Shown here piece by piece: positions 1 through 9,204 of a DNA stretch of 43,574 bases. The position numbers were made by a program, and so were the translations under genes. The notes under the pieces are model-generated. The model did no database searches. It worked only from the letters and a program-made list of their open reading frames with translations, and was not told the DNA's origin. How positions within the stretch are numbered: position 1 is the first letter of the stretch; every line of letters starts with the position of its first letter. The stretch is from an uncultured Draconibacterium sp. GTDB taxonomy: Bacteria; Bacteroidota; Bacteroidia; Bacteroidales; Prolixibacteraceae. The stretch is taken from positions 1-43,574 of the forward strand of contig CANLMQ010000044.1 of NCBI GenBank assembly GCA_947492175.1. Direction: 5' to 3'.

Positions 1-355
1 GAAAGTCACTCCCCAAACATCCTGAATCCAACAAAAACAATAATCCCAAAAAGGGCTTTTTAGACAGACTGCCGTTAAAAGCCATGTGCTCAATAAAATG
101 GGCAAGTCCTCTCTGTTCTTCGGTTTCAAAAACAGAACCGGATTTAATAAATAACCTGTAAACAGCTTCTCCTTTTGGATAGTCGTTTGGATAAATATAA
201 TAAGTCAACCCGTTCTCCAATTGACCTTTAATAAGCTTGGGTGTTTGCTGTAATTCCTCTGAATAAGAAGAAAAACAAAGCATCAATAATATGTAACTAA
301 CTAATAATCTATACACAAATCTTCTTTTATATCGTGTTCTTTTCAGAAGTCCCAT
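1..355 (-). CDS. M16 (insulinase-like) zinc peptidase, N-terminal part only
   Basis: The reading frame opens at an ATG (353-355) and runs off the left edge, so only about 118 residues are visible. A basic start and hydrophobic stretch to about residue 31 form a signal peptide. The core LENGLTYYIYPND is the usual N-terminal beta strand of M16 peptidases. HFIEHM gives the inverted zinc motif HxxEH, with the two His as zinc ligands and the Glu as catalytic base. It lies 13 bp downstream of the lipoprotein gene, so it is probably the last visible gene of the sigma/FecR/SusCD operon. A secreted or periplasmic peptidase here suggests that peptides are the substrate of the uptake system (inference). 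The C-terminal half and the distal zinc ligand cannot be checked. Confidence 0.85.
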   Translation of the reverse strand, partial: MGLLKRTRYKRRFVYRLLVSYILLMLCFSSYSEELQQTPKLIKGQLENGLTYYIYPNDYPKGEAVYRLFIKSGSVFETEEQRGLAHFIEHMAFNGSLSKKPFLGLLFLLDSGCLGSDF

Positions 356-368
356 GTCTGGGACAACT

Positions 369-836
369 CTAATTTTTCTTTGTAATTGTAAATTCACGCT
401 GCAGCTGATCTTTACCTGGCAAGCCCATTGTTAAATCCAAACTATTACTTTCTATTCGAATAGTCAGTGTATTGTTTTTTTGTGAATCAAGTGTGTGAGG
501 CAACCATTTTATGCGGATGGGCATGTCATAAATTCCAGGCAAAAAATTCAATGAAGTTCCGCTTGTAATTAATTCATAATCGACACCTTCTGTCAATCCG
601 TCTCCTGCAATAATTGAATATTCTACCGTTACACTTTCAGATAAAGGTTTTGAACTCAGGTATATTTTGTATTCCCCAACAACCCTTGCCTTTGACGAAA
701 CAGTAGTGCTGGAAATTCCATCTTTCATGATATGGAAAAACGAATGATCGTAAGGTTTAAATTCGTCCATACCACACGAAAACACGAGAGGAACAAAAAG
801 TAATACAAGGGAAAAATATTTTATTCTTTTTATCAT
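369..836 (-). CDS. SusCD-associated surface lipoprotein (DUF4843/Calx-beta-like)
   Basis: This 155-aa protein has a signal peptide ending in the lipobox LVFSC (Cys about residue 21), so it is a lipoprotein, probably at the cell surface. The mature part is rich in beta strand. Phrases such as VTVEYSIIAGDGLTEGVDYEL resemble Calx-beta or DUF4843 domains found behind SusC/SusD pairs in Bacteroidota. It starts 11 bp after the SusD stop and ends 13 bp before the peptidase, so it is co-transcribed. The role is probably substrate binding or support of the SusCD complex. The family name is uncertain; the lipoprotein call is firm. Confidence 0.75.
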   Translation of the reverse strand: MIKRIKYFSLVLLFVPLVFSCGMDEFKPYDHSFFHIMKDGISSTTVSSKARVVGEYKIYLSSKPLSESVTVEYSIIAGDGLTEGVDYELITSGTSLNFLPGIYDMPIRIKWLPHTLDSQKNNTLTIRIESNSLDLTMGLPGKDQLQREFTITKKN

Positions 837-847
837 GGCTTTATTCT

Positions 848-2275
848 TTAATTAACAGTTGGGTTTGGTTGTATATTCAGGTTGGCATCTAATTCCTTTT
901 GAGAAATTGGCAACACAAAATAATCGCTTGGATAATTCATTCTTAACACCGTTGAGCTTGTTGAAGCTTCACGCACCAAGTCTTGCTTTTTGCGGGTAAT
1001 GTCGAAAAACTGATGACCTTCGAAACAAAACTCTTTTGCTCTTTCTTTTTCAATTAAGTGGTTTAATGCTGCCTGATCGGTTTCATTAATAATAATTTCT
1101 GAAACAGATTTACCCACTCCCCGAGCTATAATCGCTTTTACATCAGCAGCTGCCTCTGCCAGCATGTTTTTGTTTAAATAGGCTTCAGCGCGATTCAAAT
1201 ACATTTCTGTTACACGAAGTACAAACGGATCGTAATGTTTATCCTTCTCAGGCATACTGGCTGCAATAAGGTACTTTCTACATGCTTTTTTACCTTCATC
1301 ATCTTTTAGTAAAGCAAGGCGAATGTCTGAAGGATCATCGAAAAGACTAATCAAAGTATCAGCGGGGATTGCAATTGGAGCTGCTGGTGAGTAAAATTTC
1401 GCCAAGGATGAACTTTTCAGGGTTCCGTTTAATCTAAAAATAGCTTCGTCTCCAACAACCATATTATTATACATATCAATATAATTCTGTCCTTGCGAGA
1501 GAGGTATTTCATCAATTAACAAGGTTGAATAACTAATTACCTTGTCCCAATCTTCCATATAAAGATAAACACGGGACAACAAAGCATTGGCTGCATCTTT
1601 TGATGCAAAATATGCTTCACTGGAATTTGTGTCTTCTGAATTATTCCAGATATTAATGGCTTGTTCCAGGTCTGCAATTACCTGTGTGTAAACTTCATTT
1701 ACTGTATTTCTGGAAACATTGTCATCAGCACCCGGAGTTTTTAGCAATACAGGAACTCCCAGATGAGAAGCATCGCTGGTATAATTATAAGCTTGTCCGT
1801 AAACCCTAACAAGATCGAAATGGCTCAATGCCCTCAAAAACAACGATTCTGCCAAAATATTATTTAACTCATTTTCATGTTGTGGGTATTTTGCCAACAA
1901 GTCGGGTTGATACTGAATGATATTATTGATATTAGCCAGAGCTTTATAAATTTTACCCCAGATGTAACCAACCGCTTCTGTCTCATCATCGGCCATGGAA
2001 GTAAAATTGTACTGATTTATCATTTCAACATTGTCTCCAATAATATTCAGATAAACCATATTTCCTGCAACTTCAGGATATTTTGAAAACTCGGAATCGT
2101 AATATTCATAAACAGCACTGTAAGCACCTGGTAGCGCTGCACGTATTCCTTCCATATCAGAAAATAAAATAGGGATTGTTGTTTTTCCAATCGGATCAAC
2201 CTCTAAAAAGTCGCAACTGCTAATGCTTGTAATTGTAATAATCAGGAATATATATTTGTGTATTACTTTTTTCAT
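848..2275 (-). CDS. SusD/RagB-family nutrient-binding outer-membrane lipoprotein
   Basis: SusD homologues cap the SusC barrel and capture substrate outside the cell. The protein has 475 aa from the ATG at 2275. A TTG 18 bp upstream is also in frame, but the ATG places the signal peptide better. The lipobox SISSC precedes the mature start DFLEVDP, a typical SusD beginning (DxLDxxP). Helical TPR-like segments follow, such as ESLFLRALSHFDLVRVYG (near residue 150) and LRVTEMYLNRAEAYL. The C-terminus IxxKELDANLNIQPNP matches the classic SusD tail PIPQxELDxNPNLxQNPGY. It begins 32 bp after the SusC stop. The substrate cannot be read from the sequence; the neighbouring M16 peptidase points to peptides. 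Confidence 0.93.
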   Translation of the reverse strand: MKKVIHKYIFLIITITSISSCDFLEVDPIGKTTIPILFSDMEGIRAALPGAYSAVYEYYDSEFSKYPEVAGNMVYLNIIGDNVEMINQYNFTSMADDETEAVGYIWGKIYKALANINNIIQYQPDLLAKYPQHENELNNILAESLFLRALSHFDLVRVYGQAYNYTSDASHLGVPVLLKTPGADDNVSRNTVNEVYTQVIADLEQAINIWNNSEDTNSSEAYFASKDAANALLSRVYLYMEDWDKVISYSTLLIDEIPLSQGQNYIDMYNNMVVGDEAIFRLNGTLKSSSLAKFYSPAAPIAIPADTLISLFDDPSDIRLALLKDDEGKKACRKYLIAASMPEKDKHYDPFVLRVTEMYLNRAEAYLNKNMLAEAAADVKAIIARGVGKSVSEIIINETDQAALNHLIEKERAKEFCFEGHQFFDITRKKQDLVREASTSSTVLRMNYPSDYFVLPISQKELDANLNIQPNPTVN

Positions 2276-2307
2276 TTTCTTATTTTTTATCAATTAATCA
2301 CAAACTA

Positions 2308-5300
2308 CTAGAATGTTAAATCAAGGCTTAATGAATAAATAGATTCCAGAGGATAACCTCTCATTGTTTGTCTGTAAGAGTTTCTATCTTTTTTATCGTA
2401 AGGTGTCCATAAACCTACGTTGTCGGCAACAAAGCTCAGCCTGCAATTTTTAAACCCAGCTGAGTTGACCAGATTCTTTGGCAGGTTATAGCTTAAAGAA
2501 ATATTTTGCAGCCTGACATTGGTTTTTTTGTGTAAAAAACGGGTTGAGTTCATTACCGATTTAGTAGAAACACCCCATATTGGTTTGGGAGATAAAGCCA
2601 AGTCGCCTGGTTTTTGCCAGCGATCCAGTTGGTTTACCGATTGATTTTCGTTCATAATATAAAGTCCGTCAGAAGAGGAACCCCTGCCGAACGAACTAAA
2701 TGCATAACCACCAATGGTGTAATTTAATAATATCCTTAAACTAAAATCTTTATATTCCAGAGTATTAATCATCCCTCCAGCTAGATCCGGCGTTGATGAT
2801 TTATAAGGTACACGGTCGTCATAAGAATAGGTATGGGTAATATTCCCATTGATATCATACCACATCGGGCTTCCGTCCCGCGGATCAACGCCTGCCCAAC
2901 GTACCAGAAAATAGGTATTTACATCGTGACCTTCTCTCCATATAATATTTCCAAGTCGTTTTTCTATACCATTATAGAGTTCCAATAATTTGTTTTTATT
3001 ATGAGAGACATTCAAACTTGTTTCCCATGAAAAATTTTTGGTTTTGATATTCTCAGAAGTAATTGTTGCTTCAAGCCCTCTGTTTAAAATAGAACCAACA
3101 TTACGGTAAACCCGGGTGTCTCCAGTTGTTCTTGAAACATCCAGTTTACTTAGCAGGTCAACTGTTTTATTGTTGTACCATTCAATATCAACATCCAGTT
3201 TTTCGTATAGTTTTACACGTAAGCCAACATTGGTCATATATGTCGTTTCCCAGCTAAGCCCCGGGTTAGGGCCTGCTGATAATTGAACACCACTATATCT
3301 CATATAATTATAGTCATTATTATATGAGTATGATCCTAATGCCTCTTGAGAACCTAACCTTGAATTGCCATTACTTCCAAAGCTTGCTTTAAATTTTAAA
3401 ATATTAATCGCATCACTGGTAAAAAACTCTTCGTTATGAATATTCCACGAATAAGCCAGGGAACCGAAGTTTACCCACCGAACATCTTTACCAAATTTTG
3501 AATTACCATCTTTTCGGATATTGAAAGTAAAATAGTGGCGTTTATCGTATGAATATGTTCCCTGTACAAAAAACGACATTGACCGATCGAGTTTGGCACT
3601 ACTTGATCCATATTCACTAACTGCATATGCTACTTCTTTAATATGGTCGTTTACAAAACCAGAACCACTGGCTCTTGTTGTATTATACTGTTTGGAATTC
3701 ATTTCAAAGCCTAACAAAGCTCCGATTTTATGGACCCCGATTTCTTTTTCATAATTAAGTCTTTCGATATTTGTCCATGTCAGAAAATTCACATGCCCCC
3801 TTGTAGAATATCCTACCGGAGTTCCATCTAAACTTATTCCTCCCCAGTTTGTTCTTGCTTCATAGATATCTTCATAACTGCTCATATAATCAATTTCTAA
3901 CTGGGAAGTGAGGGAAAGCCCTTTCATAATATCGTATGAAAACAAAATATTGGCATTGGATGCAAAAGTTCGTTGTCTATTATCATTTTCTTCCCTTTCT
4001 GCCACACTATTAAAAAACTTTACTGTTTTATAGTAGGGATTGCCATCCGAATCTTTTCCATCAATAATTTTATTGTATAACCTATAAGTTCCGTCGTTAT
4101 AATAAGGAGAATAAATTGGAAGAAACTCATAATAATCTCTTCCCGGGCTGAAAATATTATTGATATTATATGAAGAAGCTAAATTAAAAGATACTTCGAG
4201 CTTGTCATTTAGAAACATATCTTTATTTACACGCACAGAGTACCGTTCCTGCGTATTCCCTTTGACCGTTTGTTCTTCGCGATAATAAGATCCGGATATA
4301 TAGTAACTTGACTTGTCTGTTGCCCCGGATGCAGAAATATTTCCCTGAAGATTGTTCCCAATTTTATAATAAACATCGTACCAATCGGTAGATGTTGTAC
4401 TATAGTTGTTCATATCATTATCCAAAAATGGGAAATAGGCCATATCTAATCCGGCATTCATATAAGATTCTTTTGCCAGTTCCATGTATTGTTCAGCATT
4501 AAGAACCTTAATTTTTGTGTTTTCATTTATTTTGGAAATACCATGACGGATTGAAAACCTAAAGGATTTACCTTTTTTTGTTCCTTTTTTTGTTGTTACT
4601 AAAATAACACCGTTCGCTCCATTTGCCCCGTAGATTGATGTTGCTGATGCATCTTTTAAAACAGTGATCGATTCAATATCTTCCGGGTTTATGTTCGAGA
4701 GCGGACTTATTGAAGAACTCATACCTGCAATCGAGTTTGTACGGTCGCCTGTGAATATAGGTGTTCCGTCCACTATCCAAAGAGGTTCGTTTGATGCAGC
4801 CAAAGAAGCATCTCCCCGGACACGGATATTGTATCTACTCCTTGTGCTCCCCGGCGAATCGGTATTGGGTTCTATTGTTAACCCCGGCACAAGGCCGTCC
4901 AGCATAACATCGACCCGGGCAGGGGGTAAATTTTCAAGTTGCTTGGCATTTACCTGGAAAGAACTTCCAACCATATCCGACCTTTTCTGTACGGTTCCGT
5001 AAGCGCCAACAACCATCACATCTGCAATGCGTTGGTCTTCAGCTTTCATCTTGATATTGATGATTCTTTTGGGGCCAACCTTAACTTCTTGTTTGGCCAT
5101 TCCCACAAATGTAAACACGAGAATATTGGTTGAAGATGGAACTTTAATCCGGTATGTTCCATTAATGTCAGTTACAACTCCGTTTACGGTCCCCTTTATC
5201 AGGACAGTTGCACCGGGAAGTGTAGCTCCGTTTGCATCAGTTATAATTCCCGAGACAACAAATGGCTCTTGTTGTTCAGAGTTATTTCTTAATAAATACC

Positions 5301-5676
5301 TATTATTATCCTTTTCTTTTGAAAGAATTGCAATCTGACGATCGAAAATCTCGTAGTAATTTCCTGTGCCTTCAAACACTTGATCCAGAACTGATTCTAC
5401 TGTTTCGTTTTTTACACGTACATGAACAGTGCGGTTTAAATCGACCGATTCCTCACTGAAGATTAATATAAACTCACTATTATCTTCTATTTCCTGAAAA
5501 ACTTTTTGTACAGAAATGCTTTCAAAATTCATATTGAACTTTGTGTGTTGCGAGTAGCTCTTAGCAGTAACTGTCAGCACCGAAGCAAGCATTATAAAAG
5601 TAAATAATTTCATCATTACCAGAATTTTCCCTACACCACGTTTAACATGGGGTATTTTTAAGCTCATTTTTTTCAT
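2308..5676 (-). CDS. SusC/RagA-family TonB-dependent transporter with N-terminal STN signalling domain
   Basis: The 1122-aa outer-membrane transporter has, in order: a signal peptide (about 1-43); an STN domain (about 48-120, FNMNFESISVQKVFQEIE), the part that contacts FecR-type anti-sigma factors; a carboxypeptidase-regulatory-like domain (about 138-212, ATLPGATVLIKGT and GTYRIKVP); a plug (about 220-365) with RVRGDASLAASNEPLWIVDG and the conserved IESITVLKDASATSIYG; and a long beta-barrel ending in aromatic F. Its STN domain and its place right after sigma and FecR genes make it a transducer: substrate binding outside should be passed to FecR and then to the sigma factor. It forms a complex with the SusD partner. 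A hairpin separates it from fecR. Confidence 0.95.
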   Translation of the reverse strand: MKKMSLKIPHVKRGVGKILVMMKLFTFIMLASVLTVTAKSYSQHTKFNMNFESISVQKVFQEIEDNSEFILIFSEESVDLNRTVHVRVKNETVESVLDQVFEGTGNYYEIFDRQIAILSKEKDNNRYLLRNNSEQQEPFVVSGIITDANGATLPGATVLIKGTVNGVVTDINGTYRIKVPSSTNILVFTFVGMAKQEVKVGPKRIINIKMKAEDQRIADVMVVGAYGTVQKRSDMVGSSFQVNAKQLENLPPARVDVMLDGLVPGLTIEPNTDSPGSTRSRYNIRVRGDASLAASNEPLWIVDGTPIFTGDRTNSIAGMSSSISPLSNINPEDIESITVLKDASATSIYGANGANGVILVTTKKGTKKGKSFRFSIRHGISKINENTKIKVLNAEQYMELAKESYMNAGLDMAYFPFLDNDMNNYSTTSTDWYDVYYKIGNNLQGNISASGATDKSSYYISGSYYREEQTVKGNTQERYSVRVNKDMFLNDKLEVSFNLASSYNINNIFSPGRDYYEFLPIYSPYYNDGTYRLYNKIIDGKDSDGNPYYKTVKFFNSVAEREENDNRQRTFASNANILFSYDIMKGLSLTSQLEIDYMSSYEDIYEARTNWGGISLDGTPVGYSTRGHVNFLTWTNIERLNYEKEIGVHKIGALLGFEMNSKQYNTTRASGSGFVNDHIKEVAYAVSEYGSSSAKLDRSMSFFVQGTYSYDKRHYFTFNIRKDGNSKFGKDVRWVNFGSLAYSWNIHNEEFFTSDAINILKFKASFGSNGNSRLGSQEALGSYSYNNDYNYMRYSGVQLSAGPNPGLSWETTYMTNVGLRVKLYEKLDVDIEWYNNKTVDLLSKLDVSRTTGDTRVYRNVGSILNRGLEATITSENIKTKNFSWETSLNVSHNKNKLLELYNGIEKRLGNIIWREGHDVNTYFLVRWAGVDPRDGSPMWYDINGNITHTYSYDDRVPYKSSTPDLAGGMINTLEYKDFSLRILLNYTIGGYAFSSFGRGSSSDGLYIMNENQSVNQLDRWQKPGDLALSPKPIWGVSTKSVMNSTRFLHKKTNVRLQNISLSYNLPKNLVNSAGFKNCRLSFVADNVGLWTPYDKKDRNSYRQTMRGYPLESIYSLSLDLTF

Positions 5677-5716
5677 ACTTTTACAATGTATTTTTTAATA
5701 CAGTTTAATACTTTTT

Positions 5717-5756
5717 GAGAATCGGGGGCAGGGCCGAATCTTCCCCCGGTTTTCTC
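5717..5756 (-). terminator. Intercistronic hairpin between fecR-like gene and susC
   Basis: The 103-bp gap between the two genes holds arms GAGA (5717-5720) plus CGGGGG (5723-5728) pairing with CCCCCG (5743-5748) plus TCTC (5753-5756). On the minus strand the stem is followed by AAAAAG rather than a U-run. It is therefore more likely an attenuator, mRNA processing or stability element that sets different levels of regulator and transporter than a full terminator. Confidence 0.5.
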
Positions 5757-5779
5757 TTATTTATTATTATTGGTTTGTT

Positions 5780-6994
5780 CTATTTTTTTGATAGAACAAT
5801 TTTATTCTCTACTATTTGATAATCCACTTTTGTTACCTGTGAAATAATCGTCATTAGCTCATTAATTGAATCTTTCAGGTCGAGTTTCCCACTAACCGGA
5901 AGAGTCTCATTGATCAAAGTTTCTTCAAACTCAAAACTCACATTATAATATCTTTCCAGTTTTCGGAGTACCTGATCCAGACGCTCATTGTAGATTGGGT
6001 AAAAACCATTAATCCATGCAATACTGGCAATTGCATTTGGCTCATCTTCTAAAATTAACTTATTGTTTTTCGAATTGAATATTGCTTTTTGGTTCGGAGC
6101 TAAAGTCACTTTATTTGCAAACAATGCTTTATTTTCCGAAACCAGAACACTTCCTTCGAGCAATGTTGTTTGAATAAAAGCATCAGATTTATACGCGCTT
6201 ATGCCAAATTTAGTACCCAAAACTTCAATGTTAATATCCTGAGTATGCACAAGAAATGGTTTCTGTCTATTTTCTGTAACTTCAAAATAGCCTTCTCCTT
6301 CGAGGAAAACTTCCCTTTTTTTTCCGTCAAACTTTTGTGGAAAAGCAAGGTGGCTACCAGCATTCAACCAAACTTTTGTCCCATCTTCCAATACCAGGTT
6401 CGATTTCTGCCCAAAAGGAACAATAACTTCATTCAGTTTTGCCACTTTTGTCTTTTTATCAACAACAAGAGAATTTTTTACAATTTTTTCGTTGTTAAGT
6501 TTTATTGCATTTTGGTTTTTAACAACTGTAATCACTGTATCTTTTTTGTCTAAACTGATGTTGTCGCCATTCGATAATATCAGCAAGGGTTGAGAAACAT
6601 CCTTAACAGTGTTTATTTCCGAGAACTGATATTTATTTATTTTTTCTTTATTAAAATTAAGATACAGCAAGCTACTACACGATAGCAGTATGGTAATAAC
6701 AGCAGCAATCCTGCTGTATTTTTTAAGTTTTACAATCCTGCTTTTGCCTGAGTTTTTCCGATTAAAACTTTCAATGTTTTTCCACAGTTTGTTTTTTTTA
6801 TCCTTTTGTAGTTTTCCTTCTTCAAAATGAAAAAGCATGATTATTTCTCTGGCGTCCCGAATATTTTTTGCAGCTCCTTTATTTTTAAGAATAAAAGATC
6901 TCCATTCTTCCTTTTTTGTCTTATCTAGAACAAGAGAAACAAATTCACTGTCTTCGATTAGTTCGTCGACAGAATAAGCTAAATACCTATCCAT
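5780..6994 (-). CDS. FecR-family anti-sigma factor
   Basis: This 404-aa protein has an N-terminal cytoplasmic helical segment (about 1-90) that would hold the sigma factor, one membrane segment (about 95-113, ending SCSSLLYLNF), a periplasmic FecR domain (about 185-290: VPFGQKSNLVLEDGTKVWLNAGSHLAFP, then REVFLEGEGYFEV) and a C-terminal DUF4974-type domain (about 330-404: YNVSFEFEETL...LPVSGKLDLKDSINELM). It sits 70 bp after the sigma gene and before SusC. It should receive the signal from the SusC STN domain and release the ECF sigma factor. The order and the fold are standard for Bacteroidota. Confidence 0.93.
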   Translation of the reverse strand: MDRYLAYSVDELIEDSEFVSLVLDKTKKEEWRSFILKNKGAAKNIRDAREIIMLFHFEEGKLQKDKKNKLWKNIESFNRKNSGKSRIVKLKKYSRIAAVITILLSCSSLLYLNFNKEKINKYQFSEINTVKDVSQPLLILSNGDNISLDKKDTVITVVKNQNAIKLNNEKIVKNSLVVDKKTKVAKLNEVIVPFGQKSNLVLEDGTKVWLNAGSHLAFPQKFDGKKREVFLEGEGYFEVTENRQKPFLVHTQDINIEVLGTKFGISAYKSDAFIQTTLLEGSVLVSENKALFANKVTLAPNQKAIFNSKNNKLILEDEPNAIASIAWINGFYPIYNERLDQVLRKLERYYNVSFEFEETLINETLPVSGKLDLKDSINELMTIISQVTKVDYQIVENKIVLSKK

Positions 6995-7064
6995 AGTAAT
7001 ACTTTTACTATAAGTAAAGGGGGTGGATAGGATTTTGTGACAAAAAATGGACGGGAAAAATGAA

Positions 7065-7643
7065 TTAATTTACTAAGGTTTTGAAAATCAGGAATAAATT
7101 AAGGTCGTATTTTGGCAAAAGTTTCTTCATTAAATTGATTGCCCTTGAAGTTAATTGTCGGGCTGAATCGTATGAAACAGACATTATCTCACAGATCTGG
7201 TCATATTCGTAACCACAGGTAAATTTATAATACAAGATTTCCCGCTGCTTTTGATTCAACTCTTTTATGGCCTTTTTTACATACTTGATTTTTTGACTAT
7301 TCTCTTCATTCAGAATTAGGGCTTTTTCAGGAGAGAAGGTAATGTTAAAATCATACCCTTCTTCAATATTAATGTATTTTCGTTCTTTGTTTATTTCCTG
7401 TAGCAATCTTCTCCTGAATGATTTAATTAGATATAAGCGTATGTTGTCGGTAGTGCCGAGTTTTTTTCTGTTTTTTATCAGATAATAAAATAACTCCTGG
7501 ATTGTATCCAGGATCAAATCTTCATTATGAGTAAACTTTTTTCCGTAGAAATACAGAAAATCAACATTCTTGTGATAAATATGAGAAGCCGCACTTTCCT
7601 TTCCTTTTTTAAAGTCATCCCATATATATATGTCATTTTGCAT
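7065..7643 (-). CDS. ECF-type RNA polymerase sigma factor
   Basis: This 192-aa protein has a region-2-like part (about 20-85; EDLILDTIQELFYYLIKNR resembles the DLxQExF core) and a region 4 with KELNQKQREILYYKFTCGYEYDQICEIM...SYDSARQLTSRAINLMK (about 125-178), a helix-turn-helix for the -35 element. It heads the sigma-FecR-SusC-SusD gene order and is probably controlled by the FecR protein next door. Region 2 is weakly conserved compared with the second sigma factor in this window, but length and layout fit the Bacteroidota sigma/FecR family. Confidence 0.88.
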   Translation of the reverse strand: MQNDIYIWDDFKKGKESAASHIYHKNVDFLYFYGKKFTHNEDLILDTIQELFYYLIKNRKKLGTTDNIRLYLIKSFRRRLLQEINKERKYINIEEGYDFNITFSPEKALILNEENSQKIKYVKKAIKELNQKQREILYYKFTCGYEYDQICEIMSVSYDSARQLTSRAINLMKKLLPKYDLNLFLIFKTLVN

Positions 7644-7762
7644 TTAGTTAGTCGTTTTCGAACACCTGACCTGAATTAGTCATAAAAATAGGGAGTTTGT
7701 TCCCTGAAAATAACTGAAATATCAGTATTTCTAGGGTGTTTACAACAAACATCCCTTTTGCA

Positions 7763-7936
7763 ATGATAGAAAATAATTTTGAGAGTAGTAACCCCATCCT
7801 TAAGCTATTTCCATTAGAAGATAAAAAAGTTGAACTTACTTTTAGTGGTGACCGTATTAGTAGCGATGGCGGGCTGTTACTGAGATGTGAGGTAGAAAAC
7901 AAAATTATTAAGACTGCTCCTAGGGCAAAGAAATGA
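7763..7936 (+). pseudogene. IS1380-family transposase fragment (N-terminus only)
   Basis: A 57-codon frame contains VELTFSGDRISSDGGLLLRCEVENK. This matches the N-terminal signature of IS1380-family transposases (xFxGxxLSSDGGLLLLREVExKLG). A full transposase is over 400 aa; here the frame ends at TGA (7934-7936) and nothing downstream continues the family. The sequence just upstream (CCTGACCTGAATTAGTCA, from about 7664) could be the old left end, but no matching right end is visible. This is a dead remnant just upstream of the sigma gene's start. Confidence 0.65.
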
Positions 7937-8597
7937 AAACAAAACTAAACCACTATGCACTTGAAGTACATAGGTTTAAGATTGAATGAAATTCAAATAG
8001 TAAAGCGTAATTTGACGGAAGACAGAAGTTGGAAGACCGAAGAAAGGTACTCCTTTTTCCAAAACAACTTCATGCTTCGTGCTTCAAACTTCTCACAATG
8101 GAATAATATTTATAGAAACTGAAAGTAGCTGCAATAAAATTGCAGGGCTTTAACCATTAACTAGAAAATAAAAATCGAATTCTCCCTTTTTGCCCAACCC
8201 GTGATTTACAAGCTAAAAGCCTTCAGGTGTTACAAGTGTTGCGGACTTAAACCCCAATCTCCCTCAAAACCCTACATAATCTATACAGAATGGCATTGAC
8301 GATGGGAGGGCTATATCCCCTATATGTAGTTTTGATCAAAAATTACCTTAATCGGAACTTTAAGTGCGACAAGAATGACCAATAATTAAATTTGCCAACC
8401 GATTTTTATCCTTTGTCAGGTTCACATCGGGTTTTTATTCCATAAAAGTTGATACGTGAAGCTTATGAAATAATCAGGCTAGAAACACCGATATTATTAA
8501 AAGTTGATGAAGTAAGCAAGTATAATTTAAATAAGACAATTAACTCTAAATGACATTTTCTCAACTAAAAAGTATTTTTTGAAAAGAAAATACAGAA
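7937..8597. other. Non-coding stretch after the transposase fragment
   Basis: About 660 bp carry no convincing gene on either strand. One short frame (8448-8552, + strand, beginning KLIREAYEIIRLETP) looks protein-like but has no start and no recognisable family, so it may be a decayed gene end. Between 8015 and 8090 there are short GAAGxxGGAAGxx-like iterations. Together with the IS1380 fragment this suggests an old insertion and deletion site between the uptake locus and the housekeeping block. Confidence 0.5.
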
Positions 8598-9203
8598 TCA
8601 GAAAAAGTAAATAACACTGTACAATACAGAAAATCCCAAACCGTAACCGGCAATCAATTGCCAAATCGTATGTTTCTCTAAAATTAAACGGGCTGTTCCA
8701 ACTAGTCCCGAAATTAAAACAACAATCAGCAGCGAATAAATCGGATTTACACCGCTACGAAACGACAAAGCAAACAAAGTACCTGCCAAACCACCAATTG
8801 CAGCCATGTGGTTACTAATTTTCCATTTAAACGATGTTATAAGCAATACTATAATAACCAAGACAGATGCTAGTAAAAACAGTTTAAATTCAGGAAAAGC
8901 ACCTGCTTTGCTCAGCAACATAAATCCCATATAATAAAAAACTGAACTCGACAAAAGCGGCATTATCCGGTCGCGACTATTTGGCATCAGTATATCAAAT
9001 TTTGGATTTAACGCCATTATAGCTACTAATAACAAGGGCAAAATACACGTTGAAAAGAATACCACAAGCAACACAAACCGTTTGGCTTCCCACGATAACA
9101 TGGTAAAATAAAACCCCGAATTTAAGAGCAACAGCAACCCAAGACTTGGAACCAAAACAGGATGAAAAATAATGGATAGTACTTTGGCTATTTTTTCAGA
9201 CAT
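8598..9203 (-). CDS. PAP2-like integral membrane protein
   Basis: The 201-aa protein starts at ATG 9203 (MSEKIAKVL), one base after the rpoN stop; a longer upstream frame would overlap rpoN and is not needed. There are about five to six membrane segments. The C-terminal half carries SNHMAAIGGLAGTLFAL and, later, GTARLILEKHTIWQLIAGYGLGF, which match the PAP2 motifs SxH...G and RxxxxxHxxxQxxxGxxxG. Type-2 phosphatidic acid phosphatases remove phosphate from lipid phosphates in the membrane. The first PAP2 motif (KxxxxxxRP) is represented only by PNSRDRIMPLL, so activity is uncertain. It is co-transcribed with rpoN. Confidence 0.75.
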   Translation of the reverse strand: MSEKIAKVLSIIFHPVLVPSLGLLLLLNSGFYFTMLSWEAKRFVLLVVFFSTCILPLLLVAIMALNPKFDILMPNSRDRIMPLLSSSVFYYMGFMLLSKAGAFPEFKLFLLASVLVIIVLLITSFKWKISNHMAAIGGLAGTLFALSFRSGVNPIYSLLIVVLISGLVGTARLILEKHTIWQLIAGYGLGFSVLYSVIYFF

Positions 9204-9204
9204 T

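Noticed and set aside
8448..8552. Short protein-like frame KLIREAYEIIRLETP...
   Set aside because: It follows a stop codon directly, has no start codon and no known family; at most it is a decayed gene end.
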